DNA of 13,287 nt from Candidatus Gerdarchaeota archaeon (GTDB taxonomy: Archaea; Asgardarchaeota; Heimdallarchaeia; JABLTI01), in contig JAEORM010000284.1 in NCBI GenBank assembly GCA_016840905.1, positions 1 through 13,287 of the forward strand, in the 5' to 3' direction. Position numbers and translations under genes: made by a program. Shown one piece after another: positions 1 through 7,515 of this stretch. Under the pieces are notes generated by a model. The model was not told the origin of the DNA. It saw nothing but the letters and a program-made list of their open reading frames with translations, and did not search any database. Every line of letters starts with the position of its first letter. Position 1 is the first letter of the stretch.

Positions 1-994
1 AATAAAATGCATTGCACATTCCACTAACAATTGAGGAAAGTGACATAAACCACCATGTTGGTAACCATATGATTGCTATTGCCAAATTTAGTGGTACTAA
101 AAATAATCCCACTCTTCCAATAAATAGGAGCCATTTTCTTCCAATCCTATTAATAATAGATTTTGAAGCTAATAGCATAATTATTTGACTAACACTAAAT
201 ATTGCCCACATCCAGGTGTTTTCAAGATTTGATGCGAATTCACCTCTAACAATAGGAAAAATGGGCCAGCCTAATGCCATGAAGAAATTCATTATACTAT
301 TAACTATAACGAATTTTCTAAAAGTTGGATTTTCTTTTATAGGCTTGAAAGTGAATGCACTTCGTTTCTTTAATTTTTTAGTTTCAGGCTCAACTAATAA
401 GATACTAATAATTCCCGCAATTACAAAAAGCCCTGCTGTAATCTCAATGATAATTATAAATTCTGTTTCTTTTGTCTCACCAATATCTCCAAGAAATCCT
501 ACAATCAATAATGCTATTGTTGTAGCAATTGCTCCTATTATTGTTATAAAACCAATTAATCCAGCACGGTTCTTTTTGTTTGTTAAATCACCTTGTAAGG
601 CATTGAAAGATGGGAAGAATGAAGCAAATCCAATGGATAGCATTACAACTCCAACAACTAAAAGCCATTCATTTTTAATGAAAGGAAAGGTAGCAAAAGA
701 AGCAGCTGAAATCAATAAACCAATGAACATCATGATTTTACGACCAATGCGATCTGAAATTCTTCCTAAGGTTGATTGAAATGCTTGTTCTACTAGATTT
801 CTTAGAGAGGTAATAAATGATAGAGCTGTTGAAGATGATTCAATAAAAACAGCATATAATCCTGTAAAAGTACGAGCTATAAAATTTGCCGCATTAGAAA
901 TTGCTGCTATCAAATAAATTTGAATCTTTATTCTCAATGGTTGTTTATCTATACCATTTCGATTCTCATCAACTATAAGCTCAGTTTCAGTCAT
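1..994 (-). CDS. Major facilitator superfamily transporter, 3' end outside the window
   Basis: An open frame of 331 codons with no stop runs off the left edge, so the C-terminal part is missing. It is probably a 12-helix secondary transporter of the cytoplasmic membrane; the substrate cannot be read from sequence. Hydrophobic helices alternate with short loops (about residues 24-50, 87-105, 110-132, 146-168, 178-201, 227-248). The MFS loop 2-3 signature GRISDRIGRK lies at residues 77-86 and a degenerate second copy, NRIGRK, at 282-287 in the C-terminal half. A basic loop with KKLKKR (206-211) separates the halves, as usual for MFS. The start is placed at ATG 994; in-frame ATGs at 1018 and 1021 could add 8-9 residues and neither has a good ribosome binding site. 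The family is secure; the start is uncertain. Confidence 0.9.
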   Translation of the reverse strand, partial: MTETELIVDENRNGIDKQPLRIKIQIYLIAAISNAANFIARTFTGLYAVFIESSSTALSFITSLRNLVEQAFQSTLGRISDRIGRKIMMFIGLLISAASFATFPFIKNEWLLVVGVVMLSIGFASFFPSFNALQGDLTNKKNRAGLIGFITIIGAIATTIALLIVGFLGDIGETKETEFIIIIEITAGLFVIAGIISILLVEPETKKLKKRSAFTFKPIKENPTFRKFVIVNSIMNFFMALGWPIFPIVRGEFASNLENTWMWAIFSVSQIIMLLASKSIINRIGRKWLLFIGRVGLFLVPLNLAIAIIWLPTWWFMSLSSIVSGMCNAFY

Positions 995-1037
995 TTTTGT
1001 CACAGTGATAATTAACATCATTCCAAGAATGTCTTCC

Positions 1038-1049
1038 TTTTTTAAATTT
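1038..1049 (-). promoter_or_regulatory. Possible TATA box of the MFS gene
   Basis: On the minus strand the run AAATTTAAAAAA is flanked by purines and lies about 50 nt before the 994 start. A transcript starting about 25 nt further on would begin near 1015, giving a leader of about 20 nt. This position is the reason for preferring the 994 start. The call rests on composition and spacing only, in an AT-rich genome. Confidence 0.35.
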
Positions 1050-1106
1050 CACTTTAGTTGAAAAGAAAGAATTGTTGCTCAAATTTTTACAATCGAACAA
1101 CTTTAG

Positions 1107-1433
1107 CTAAAAATCAATTTTACGCAATGCATCCCTTGCAGGAATTAAAACCTCGAAAAGTAAATTCATTCCTTTTAGGGTTATTTTATGTCTCTTTATA
1201 GTTACCTCTTCTCCTTCTGGTGTTACTCTATTTTCATCTATAACTTTTATGAAACCTTTTTCTTCCATATCAGTTAAAATCTCTGTCAATTTATGATAAT
1301 CACTAACAGCAGAACTACGTATGGCATAAAATGATAGACCTAAATTTTGGTCATCTGTGGAACCATCCTCACATTGAGCTAATTTAGAGAGTATGGCAAT
1401 CCATTTATCCAAATCGTCACTTCTGCGTTTCAA
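1107..1433 (-). CDS. Small winged-helix-like protein, probable DNA-binding regulator
   Basis: This 108-residue protein has the pattern of an archaeal winged helix-turn-helix domain: a predicted helix around residues 35-60 (SSAVSDYHKLTEILTDMEEKGFI), a two-strand wing (about 62-85, IKVIDENRV then EEVTIKRHKITLKG), and a closing amphipathic helix (88-105). The segment 'ME(E)KGFI ... ITLKGM' is typical of wHTH regulators that recognise operator DNA. No metal or ligand site is visible. The frame is blocked by TGA just upstream and has no ATG near its start, so TTG at 1433 is used; AAGG lies only one base before it, and a second TTG at codon 8 is a possible start. It follows the four-helix membrane protein gene by 28 bp and is probably co-transcribed with it. 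The target is unknown. Confidence 0.75.
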   Translation of the reverse strand: MKRRSDDLDKWIAILSKLAQCEDGSTDDQNLGLSFYAIRSSAVSDYHKLTEILTDMEEKGFIKVIDENRVTPEGEEVTIKRHKITLKGMNLLFEVLIPARDALRKIDF

Positions 1434-1461
1434 ACCTTGATCAACTCATTTTAATGATAAA

Positions 1462-2142
1462 TCACTTTTTCTCAGTGCTTTCTGCAATTGATTTTTCTTC
1501 GTCCATTAATCGATCAAAGTTTTCAATCACTTTAGACATTGCTTTATCATAGCTCTGTGAGATTATTTGCAATCGAATATATTTCTGAAGAGAATTAATA
1601 ATTAGATATGAAATCATGAAACCCATTGCTAAGTATAATGAGAGGTTTATGAATAATGTAGGGATATTAGCCAAATAATATTCAATGAAAATTTGGCTAC
1701 TAGATTGGTATTTGCCAAAAATCCAAATAAATCTTAGAAGATTGAATAAACCGGCTATTATTACTATAATTATTAGATATATGAATAAATCTTTCAAAAT
1801 TTTTATTGAACTTGAGATTTCATATTGAAATGATCTGAAATTCAGACTACCATCTTTATCAATTATTTCATTATCTTGTAGGGTTAATTTTTCTTTTCGA
1901 ACAATATACCAAATTATACTGATATAAAATATTAATCCTAAAAAGACTGATAAAGAACAAGCTAAAATAACTCTATTAGCTAAAGCAATATTTGGTACAT
2001 AAATAGGATTAATGGTTGGTAATATTTTCTCTTGAATTCCCGCATAAAGATAATCTACTGCTAAAAGTATGCCTGTTAACAGTATTGTTCCCAGTGTCAT
2101 CGCAACAGCAAAGACAATCCGATTTTTCTTTAAAGGTTTCAT
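1462..2142 (-). CDS. Uncharacterised four-helix integral membrane protein
   Basis: I do not recognise a family for this 226-residue protein. It has a short basic N-terminus (KPLKKNR) and four clear hydrophobic helices at about residues 9-31, 54-81, 117-142 and 160-183. A polar loop of about 35 residues lies between helices 2 and 3 and a charged tail (186-226) ends in ESTEKK. By the positive-inside rule both ends and the central loop would be cytoplasmic. No catalytic motif, cysteine pair or nucleotide-binding motif is visible. The gene has no Shine-Dalgarno sequence; a TATA-like box 21-33 nt upstream suggests a leaderless transcript. The winged-helix gene follows 28 bp downstream, which hints at a membrane protein plus regulator pair, but that is inference. 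Confidence 0.85.
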   Translation of the reverse strand: MKPLKKNRIVFAVAMTLGTILLTGILLAVDYLYAGIQEKILPTINPIYVPNIALANRVILACSLSVFLGLIFYISIIWYIVRKEKLTLQDNEIIDKDGSLNFRSFQYEISSSIKILKDLFIYLIIIVIIAGLFNLLRFIWIFGKYQSSSQIFIEYYLANIPTLFINLSLYLAMGFMISYLIINSLQKYIRLQIISQSYDKAMSKVIENFDRLMDEEKSIAESTEKK

Positions 2143-2162
2143 GTATTAATTATTGTTACATA

Positions 2163-2175
2163 TGTTTTTAAAAGG
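2163..2175 (-). promoter_or_regulatory. TATA-like box for the membrane protein/winged-helix pair
   Basis: The minus strand reads CCTTTTAAAAAC, centred about 27 nt before the ATG at 2142. With archaeal spacing the transcript would begin at or within a few bases of the start codon. This agrees with the absence of a ribosome binding site there. Confidence 0.5.
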
Positions 2176-2191
2176 TTGGAATAATTTGCTT

Positions 2192-2209
2192 GCTAAAAGA
2201 TATTTTAGC
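2192..2209. repeat. Perfect 7-bp inverted repeat with 4-nt loop
   Basis: GCTAAAA (2192-2198) and TTTTAGC (2203-2209) are exact reverse complements around a 4-nt loop. The element lies 22 bp after the stop of the radical SAM gene and just before the TATA-like box of the next gene. On the minus strand it is not followed by a T-run, so it is a poor terminator. It could be an operator, a transcript-end hairpin, or chance in AT-rich DNA. Confidence 0.35.
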
Positions 2210-2230
2210 TTGACTACTACAATTACTAAT

Positions 2231-3322
2231 CTATTTCAGATTTTTCAAAGAAGTTTGACCAATGGTTATTCTACCATAGGTTGGATATTGATAAATGATG
2301 TTTATATCTTCAACCTCAAATCGCTCAAATAGAACTTTCTTTAAAACATCTGCAATATACCATGCTGTTTCTATCTTATTCTTCTCCTGAATAGTAAGTA
2401 ATTCAGGATTAACTTCGTATTCCTCGATGAGAATATCCATTATCTCTTCGGGAATTGCAAAAGATGGTAAAAGAATAACCGCTTTGACTAACATCCCATC
2501 TTGAATTTCTTCATAAGGTTTGCGAACAATTTCAGCTGTTCTCTTTAAACGATTTCTGAATTGAACAGCATCTTTAGTTAAGGAGCTACAGTAATGTATA
2601 GAATACTTGAAATCTGTTTCCTTAAGAATTTGTAATGCTAATTTCTCACTACCAACAATAACAGACGAATCATCAGCTATTAACTTGAAACCTTGTTCTT
2701 CAAGTTGAGAAAGATTTGCATCAGTTGCTTCTAACTCATTCATATTACAGAATTTTATCCCATCTAAGCTCTCGAGATATTCAAGAAATGAAATGATTTC
2801 TTTTTTGCGACTAGGTATTACTGGAATTTCTGCTCCAACTAACCAATCATAATTCAAAGCTTTTTCGATATTCTCCTCTTGTTCTTTAGTTTGAGGGTGA
2901 AAGCGTATTTCATCTAAACCAGCTTTGTATAATTTCTGTAGGTTGTCCTCAGATGCATATCTACCTGAGGTGTATAAATGGATGTGGAATTTTTCACCAA
3001 ATTCTTTTTTCATGTTGGTTATATATTCAACAGTTTTATCAATGCATAAAAGTGGGTCACCACCAGTTATGGCTGCTCCTAAAGCATTCATATTACTTAC
3101 TTCTAGCATAACTCCTGCAAAATTGGTGATGGGACGTTCATTTGCCAAAATAATACTTTTACCTCTTTTCGCTGCATCTAATGAACAGTAATAACAATTC
3201 TCACTACATTTTCCTGTTACCAAAAAGAAAAGTTCAGCTCCTTTACGACAATTCTTACATCCAGGAGTTAATTCTCCCTTGAGGTAGGAACCTCCTTCTA
3301 ACTTTCTGATCTTTACTTTCAT
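2231..3322 (-). CDS. Radical SAM enzyme, uncharacterised archaeal type
   Basis: The protein should bind a [4Fe-4S] cluster that cleaves S-adenosylmethionine to a 5'-deoxyadenosyl radical. The cluster motif C-x3-C-x2-C is at residues 39, 43 and 46 (CSENCYYC) and the SAM-contacting GGDP at 87-90. An extra pair C22/C25 (GCKNC) precedes it. About 270 residues follow, long for a single partial barrel, so an extra C-terminal domain is likely. It resembles archaeal proteins described as related to pyruvate formate-lyase activating enzyme (probably COG2108); no glycyl radical partner is present. The start at 3322 is chosen because AGGTG at 3328-3332 sits 5 nt before it; an in-frame ATG at 3337 would add five residues but lacks such a site. 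It follows the nucleotidyltransferase gene by 18 nt, so they are probably one transcript. The substrate is unknown. Confidence 0.88.
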   Translation of the reverse strand: MKVKIRKLEGGSYLKGELTPGCKNCRKGAELFFLVTGKCSENCYYCSLDAAKRGKSIILANERPITNFAGVMLEVSNMNALGAAITGGDPLLCIDKTVEYITNMKKEFGEKFHIHLYTSGRYASEDNLQKLYKAGLDEIRFHPQTKEQEENIEKALNYDWLVGAEIPVIPSRKKEIISFLEYLESLDGIKFCNMNELEATDANLSQLEEQGFKLIADDSSVIVGSEKLALQILKETDFKYSIHYCSSLTKDAVQFRNRLKRTAEIVRKPYEEIQDGMLVKAVILLPSFAIPEEIMDILIEEYEVNPELLTIQEKNKIETAWYIADVLKKVLFERFEVEDINIIYQYPTYGRITIGQTSLKNLK

Positions 3323-3340
3323 ATGAGCACCTTTCATTTC

Positions 3341-4063
3341 TTATTTTTTCTGAGCTCTTCTTCTTACTATAGGGTCATTATCTCGTACTTGTTTAAAAAC
3401 TTCATCAATATTTTCTTCAGCATCTAAGTTTAAATCTAAATAAACACCTGTTCTACCTACTTTATCACGTGTGGTGAGTATACGGATCCTCTCACGTACT
3501 AGGTCTACACTTACACCCACTTTTTTAGCTACAATTGATTCATAACCTATTATTTGCGATTCTTTATGACCTACATCTGTTGGTTCAATTAATAGTAATC
3601 TTTTATCGACTCCAGGTACTCTTTTGTTTTGTAGTAAATCATCATAAGATAAACTTCCACCAAAATGTATGAAATCAAATTCCCTTTCTCTAATTGATGT
3701 TAATGGAAAGGTGATAGTAGTATCCTCACTAAGTAAAATATGGGCTTTCACCAAATGCTTAGGAGTAGCTTGAACAATTTTCTTACCATAAATAGTATAT
3801 CCTTCTTGTTGTAAAGCTAATTCCAACTTAAATGAAGAAATTTGGTAGGGAATAAACAAATCTATATCACTGCTATCTGAAACATCACCACGACAAACGG
3901 ATCCGTAGATGATTGATTGAATATTTTGAGCTAGTAATTTACCCATTAATTCAGTAGCCTTTAGTTGTATTTTTTGTAATCTTTGCCAGTGTTCTGGCGT
4001 ATAGGTAACTAAAGTATAATCCGCTGTTATTTTTGGTTTTATTGCACCAGCTTTGTTTTTCAT
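3341..4063 (-). CDS. Predicted nucleotidyltransferase (DNA polymerase beta-like fold)
   Basis: Residues 51-70 carry the minimal nucleotidyltransferase signature: G54-S55, R58-G59-D60, then D66-x-D68, the pair expected to bind catalytic Mg2+. The third carboxylate may be in the acidic EREFDFIHFGG stretch in the middle of the protein. At 240 residues it is longer than MNT-type antitoxins. It fits the archaeal 'predicted nucleotidyltransferase' group (probably COG2413), whose substrate is not established as far as I know. The C-terminal third contains LVRERIRILTTRDKVGRTGVYLDLNLD and a basic end RRRAQKK. No HEPN toxin gene is adjacent, arguing against a toxin-antitoxin role. The ATG at 4063 has no strong ribosome binding site. 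The radical SAM gene follows directly, so the two may act on one substrate; that is inference. Confidence 0.85.
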   Translation of the reverse strand: MKNKAGAIKPKITADYTLVTYTPEHWQRLQKIQLKATELMGKLLAQNIQSIIYGSVCRGDVSDSSDIDLFIPYQISSFKLELALQQEGYTIYGKKIVQATPKHLVKAHILLSEDTTITFPLTSIREREFDFIHFGGSLSYDDLLQNKRVPGVDKRLLLIEPTDVGHKESQIIGYESIVAKKVGVSVDLVRERIRILTTRDKVGRTGVYLDLNLDAEENIDEVFKQVRDNDPIVRRRAQKK

Positions 4064-4096
4064 GGTAAAATCTTAATCCTAACTTTAATATGGAAC

Positions 4097-4110
4097 TTAA
4101 TTATAATTAA
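4097..4110 (-). promoter_or_regulatory. AT-only palindrome, probable TATA box of the nucleotidyltransferase gene
   Basis: TTAATTATAATTAA is a perfect 14-bp palindrome, nested inside a wider inverted repeat (ACTTTAAT at 4082-4089 and ATTAAAGT at 4106-4113). It lies 34-47 nt before the minus-strand ATG at 4063. A TATA box here would place the transcript start near 4078 with a leader of about 15 nt. Palindromy is common in AT-rich promoters, so no regulator is claimed. Confidence 0.45.
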
Positions 4111-4154
4111 AGTAAACGAAATAGAAGAAAGTTATGATAGCTTTTTAAAACTCA

Positions 4155-4164
4155 TTTATAATTT
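4155..4164 (+). promoter_or_regulatory. Probable TATA box of the protease/tRNA-thiolation operon
   Basis: TTTATAATTT is centred about 46 nt before the ATG at 4206. Archaeal spacing predicts a start near 4184-4186 and a leader of about 20 nt that holds GAGG at 4199-4202. A second TATA-like run (4186-4193) is too close to the gene to serve. Confidence 0.45.
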
Positions 4165-4205
4165 ACTTCTGTTGATGATTTAGAGTTATATAAAAAAAGA
4201 GGATA

Positions 4206-5384
4206 ATGATTATGCATTGGGCAATAGTGTTACTAATAATAGCTATCCTATGGTTTCTAGTCTATATTGTTGGTCATTATCTTAAATTAGATGAAAAATA
4301 TGATTGGACACTAGGACCTCTCTTCCTTTTGATCCGAACTAAACGATTCAATAAATTTCTAACACGTATAGCAGTAAAACATGCAAGATTTTGGCGATTT
4401 TTTGGTAATCTATCAATCTTCTTTGGGTTCATGTCTATGTTTGTTTCCTTTGGGGTTTTACTTTATAGTATAATAAATCTCTTCCTTCCATCCTCCCCTA
4501 TACAAGGTCCTACAGTAGGTTTGATTATCCCTGGAGTAACAATTTCATTTAAGACTGCTTTATATTTAATTATCCCAATAATTTTCACGATGCTACCTCA
4601 TGAATTTGCTCATGGTGTTGTAGCTCGAGCTGATGAAGTTGAAATTAAATCAACAGGCTTAGCCTTCTTCGCCATCTTTTTTGGTGCTTTTGTAGAACCT
4701 GATGAGGATTATATGATTAAATCATCTTTTATGACAAGGATGCGAACGTTTGCTGCAGGAATGTTTCCTAATTTAATTTTAGGATTAATAACTATTCCAG
4801 TTCTTATTTATGCACCAAATATTTTAGCCCCTTTTTATTATCCAGCAGATGGAATTTTAATTCAAGATGTCGTTGATGAAAGTGCGGCAGCTGATGCTGG
4901 TTTAAAACGTGGAATGGCTATTTTTGATGCTAATTCTACTCATTTATATAATTCAACCATTTTTTCAAATTTCATGGCTAATACAAGCCCAAATCAACTG
5001 GTTATTCTGAATACAACAGATGGTATATTTAATGTCCGATTAGGGGTAAATCCTGATAATGATACAATTGGGTATTTAGGCATATATTCAATTCCTTATC
5101 AAGAACCGAAAACAAGAATCGCATGGAAATTCTTTCCTATGTTCTTTGAACAACAATTGGTTTGGATGATTGTTGTAACCTTTGGTTCAGTTTTATTCAA
5201 TGCTTTACCTATACCATTCTTATTAGATGGTGATAAGCTACTATCATCTTTCTTATCCAAATATATTCGAAATAGAAAAGCTGCTTTGATTATATTAGAT
5301 ATTTTTAGATTTTTAGCTATTGTATTATTCTTAGCGGTATTAATCATACCAGTAGTAAAATATGGTTTTATTACCCTGGGATAA
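4206..5384 (+). CDS. Site-2 protease-like intramembrane metalloprotease (M50 family) with PDZ-like insert
   Basis: The protein should be a zinc-dependent protease that cuts substrates within the membrane. Helices are at about residues 5-25, 66-92, 115-130, 145-163 and 180-203, then after a soluble part at 318-336 and 362-388. The zinc motif HEFAH is at 132-136. The later ligand motif is in NALPIPFLLDGDKL (332-345, with D341 in LDG). FVEPDED (162-168) after the active-site helix resembles archaeal S2P homologues. Residues about 213-285 form a PDZ-like domain (GILIQDVVDESAAADAGLKRGM), usual for substrate gating. The start is either ATG 4206 or ATG 4212; GAGG at 4199-4202 is 3 nt from the first and 9 nt from the second. 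It heads an operon with the tRNA-thiolation gene 31 nt downstream. The substrate is unknown. Confidence 0.9.
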   Translation: MIMHWAIVLLIIAILWFLVYIVGHYLKLDEKYDWTLGPLFLLIRTKRFNKFLTRIAVKHARFWRFFGNLSIFFGFMSMFVSFGVLLYSIINLFLPSSPIQGPTVGLIIPGVTISFKTALYLIIPIIFTMLPHEFAHGVVARADEVEIKSTGLAFFAIFFGAFVEPDEDYMIKSSFMTRMRTFAAGMFPNLILGLITIPVLIYAPNILAPFYYPADGILIQDVVDESAAADAGLKRGMAIFDANSTHLYNSTIFSNFMANTSPNQLVILNTTDGIFNVRLGVNPDNDTIGYLGIYSIPYQEPKTRIAWKFFPMFFEQQLVWMIVVTFGSVLFNALPIPFLLDGDKLLSSFLSKYIRNRKAALIILDIFRFLAIVLFLAVLIIPVVKYGFITLG

Positions 5385-5415
5385 AAACAAACAAGAGATA
5401 TAAGGAGAATAATAT

Positions 5416-6417
5416 ATGAGTCAAACTCTTCCTTTATGTTTTAGCTGCAAAAAAAGAATCGCTGATACATATAGAAAGATTGATGGAAGGTATCTATGTA
5501 AAATCTGTTTTTCAGCATGGGTCTCAGAAACAGTGAACAAAACCATACGCAAAAAGAAACTCTTTGGACGAGAGGATCGTATCATAGTTGGCCTATCAGG
5601 GGGTAAGGATAGTACTGTTCTATTGGATATTCTCTATAAACTCCAAAGAAAATTCCCGACTGAGTTGATTGCTGTTTGCATAGATGAAGGTATAGCTGGG
5701 TATCGTGATGATGGATTACCTATAGCAAAAATGAATGCTGATCGTCTTGGTGTAGAATTTCATATGTTTTCTTTTAAAGAGCTATTTGGACATAGTCTTG
5801 ATGAAATCGTTAAACAATCACGATATTTACAAGAAACAGAACCATCTACAAGACAAAATAAGCTCATCCAACATGGACCTTGTTCTTACTGTGGAGTATT
5901 TAGACGAAAAGCACTAAATATTGCTGCTAGAAAACTTGATGGCGATAAAGTAGCTACTGGTCATAATTTAAGTGACGTTTCACAAACAATTATGTTAAAC
6001 CTCTTACGAGGAGATTCAACGAAACTTCTTCAAGGAGAGATTGCCCCAGAAAAAACATATGATTTATTTGTTCCTCGTGTTAAACCTCTACAAGCTGTTC
6101 CAGAACGTGATGTTGTCCTTTATGCTTTCTATAATGATATAGTTTATCACTCGACTGAGTGTCCTTATGCTATTGAAGCAATGCGATTAGATGTGAGGAA
6201 TTTCCTAACTGAACTTGAGGAGAAATATCCTGGAACGCAAAAATCCATTAAAAATAGCCTTGAAGATATTCAAGAAAAATTTTCTGAATTACCAAACGAA
6301 AATACAGCTGAAAAAGAATTAATACTAAATCAATGTAAGATTTGTTTGGAACCTACAAATACAAAAATCTGTAAAGGTTGTCAGATGTTAAATTCTCTTT
6401 TTAAAGACCATAAATAA
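5416..6417 (+). CDS. tRNA 2-thiolation enzyme, NcsA/TtuA/Ctu1 type ATP pyrophosphatase
   Basis: This family adenylates a uridine in tRNA (U34 for NcsA/Ctu1, U54 for TtuA) and replaces its 2-oxygen with sulfur, usually supplied by a ubiquitin-like carrier. Domains in order: an N-terminal zinc finger (C8, C11, C28, C31); the PP-loop SGGKDS at 61-66; catalytic cysteines in CSYCGVFRRKAL (C156, C159), with a further C249; the helix GHNLSDVSQTIMLNLLRGD (182-200); a C-terminal zinc finger (C307, C310, C319, C322). All expected cysteines are present and 333 residues is normal. CSYCGVFRR is close to the Ctu1/NcsA form, but I cannot separate U34 from U54 specificity by eye. It matches the archaeal TIGR00269 group. 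AAGGAG at 5402-5407, 8 nt before ATG, fixes the start. It is co-transcribed with the protease. Confidence 0.93.
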   Translation: MSQTLPLCFSCKKRIADTYRKIDGRYLCKICFSAWVSETVNKTIRKKKLFGREDRIIVGLSGGKDSTVLLDILYKLQRKFPTELIAVCIDEGIAGYRDDGLPIAKMNADRLGVEFHMFSFKELFGHSLDEIVKQSRYLQETEPSTRQNKLIQHGPCSYCGVFRRKALNIAARKLDGDKVATGHNLSDVSQTIMLNLLRGDSTKLLQGEIAPEKTYDLFVPRVKPLQAVPERDVVLYAFYNDIVYHSTECPYAIEAMRLDVRNFLTELEEKYPGTQKSIKNSLEDIQEKFSELPNENTAEKELILNQCKICLEPTNTKICKGCQMLNSLFKDHK

Positions 6418-6429
6418 GCTGTGACTTAA

Positions 6430-6436
6430 TTTTTTT
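6430..6436 (+). terminator. T-run after the protease/tRNA-thiolation operon
   Basis: Seven consecutive T residues begin 13 nt after the stop at 6417, followed by more T-rich sequence into the convergent gene. Archaeal RNA polymerase stops on such U-tracts without a hairpin. No strong stem precedes it. Confidence 0.5.
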
Positions 6437-6443
6437 ATTCTTC

Positions 6444-7490
6444 CTATTTTTCCATTAGAATTTCTTCAGTAATTTCACTTATTGTTGAACAGCCAGTCAT
6501 TTTCATAGCTTTCATAAGAGTTGCTTGATAATGATTCATCAATCTGGTAACTCCATCTATTCCTCCTCCAACAGCTGCTCGAATTACATCTCGACCAATT
6601 AGTACTCCATCTGCACCTAATGCGAGTACTTTTAGAACATCATAACCCGTTCTAACGCCACCATCAAAGAGAATTATTACCTTCCCTTTCACAGCATTAA
6701 CAATTTTGGGTAGAACTTCAGCTGTTCCTAGAGTATGATCAAGCACTCTCCCACCATGATTAGATACTACAATAGCTTTTACTCCTGCTTCAACTGCATC
6801 AATAGCATCAATTGGATCCATAATCCCCTTAATGATAAAAGGTAATTTTGTAAATGAAACTAATTCCTTGATATCTTCAGGTGATTTTCGATATACTGGT
6901 TTGTTATGTTTTGCCATAATTAATGAACCACAACCATCAACATCAATACCAAATGCAATCGCTTTGATTCTTTCTGCTTTTTTAATAAACTCTTTAATTG
7001 CTTGTTGCTCTCGTGGTTTGCAAATTTTCACTCCCCAACCGTTTGCTTCTGCTATTGCATCTAATCCATATGTACTTTCAAGGGAGTATGTAAAAGTGTC
7101 ACCTCTAAAACCAATAGTATTAGCATTTTTTGCTCCTAAAACAACTGCTCTACAAAATTCTTTTTCAGTAATCACTTCCTCTCCACCAAAGCTATTCACA
7201 CCTGTTACACTTGCAGCCATCACAGGTGATGCTATATCAATCCCTAGAAAAGTAGTTTTAGTAACAGGTTCGATATTCTTACCAATTACTTTCATTTTAA
7301 GCTTAATTTTTTCTAAAGCTTTAACATTATTAGTGAAACTTGCACCACTACCTGCACCACCCATTCCTAATTTTCTTCCATAACTTTGACCTTGACATAA
7401 TCTTGAAGGATCGCCATCGCAAATCCTATATACCCCACAATAACCTTTCATCTTTTCCCTAGCTTTTTGTCGATCTTCTTCAACTGACAT
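6444..7490 (-). CDS. FMN-dependent alpha-hydroxy-acid dehydrogenase/oxidase family protein
   Basis: This is a TIM-barrel flavoprotein of the lactate/glycolate oxidase family, expected to oxidise a 2-hydroxy acid. Family residues are present: K221 in FIIKG, H245 and R248 in SNHGGRVLD, and the FMN phosphate loops DGGVRTG (276-282) and ADGVLIGRD (293-301). The N-terminus has three cysteines (C18, C24, C32) ahead of a glycine-rich GMGGAGSG. Anaerobe relatives carry a similar CxxCxGxxC cluster, so these cysteines may bind a metal or be redox-active. The ATG at 7490 is chosen because AGGTG (7497-7501) lies 6 nt before it; a GTG at 7499 is itself part of that binding site. It is monocistronic and convergent with the tRNA-thiolation operon. 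A perfect inverted repeat sits at the inferred promoter. The true substrate and electron acceptor are unknown. Confidence 0.88.
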   Translation of the reverse strand: MSVEEDRQKAREKMKGYCGVYRICDGDPSRLCQGQSYGRKLGMGGAGSGASFTNNVKALEKIKLKMKVIGKNIEPVTKTTFLGIDIASPVMAASVTGVNSFGGEEVITEKEFCRAVVLGAKNANTIGFRGDTFTYSLESTYGLDAIAEANGWGVKICKPREQQAIKEFIKKAERIKAIAFGIDVDGCGSLIMAKHNKPVYRKSPEDIKELVSFTKLPFIIKGIMDPIDAIDAVEAGVKAIVVSNHGGRVLDHTLGTAEVLPKIVNAVKGKVIILFDGGVRTGYDVLKVLALGADGVLIGRDVIRAAVGGGIDGVTRLMNHYQATLMKAMKMTGCSTISEITEEILMEK

Positions 7491-7515
7491 CAAAAACACC
7501 TGGATTATTCAGCAT

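Noticed and set aside
216..779. Open frame on the plus strand
   Set aside because: It is antisense to a continuous minus-strand frame that encodes a clear MFS transporter with the loop 2-3 motif; the plus-strand translation has no family features.
1431..1450. Frameshift at the start of the winged-helix gene, because an ATG with a stop two codons later lies just upstream
   Set aside because: The ATG frame closes at once and the downstream frame has a usable TTG; nothing suggests a lost N-terminal domain.
3323..3337. ATG at 3337 as the start of the radical SAM gene
   Set aside because: The AGGTG ribosome binding site lies inside this five-codon extension and is spaced correctly for the ATG at 3322.
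3341..4063. MNT/HEPN toxin-antitoxin module
   Set aside because: The nucleotidyltransferase is about twice the length of MNT antitoxins and its neighbour is a radical SAM enzyme, not a HEPN protein.
6832..7383. Long plus-strand open frame
   Set aside because: It lies opposite the FMN dehydrogenase, which has family motifs and a ribosome binding site. The antisense frame has neither.
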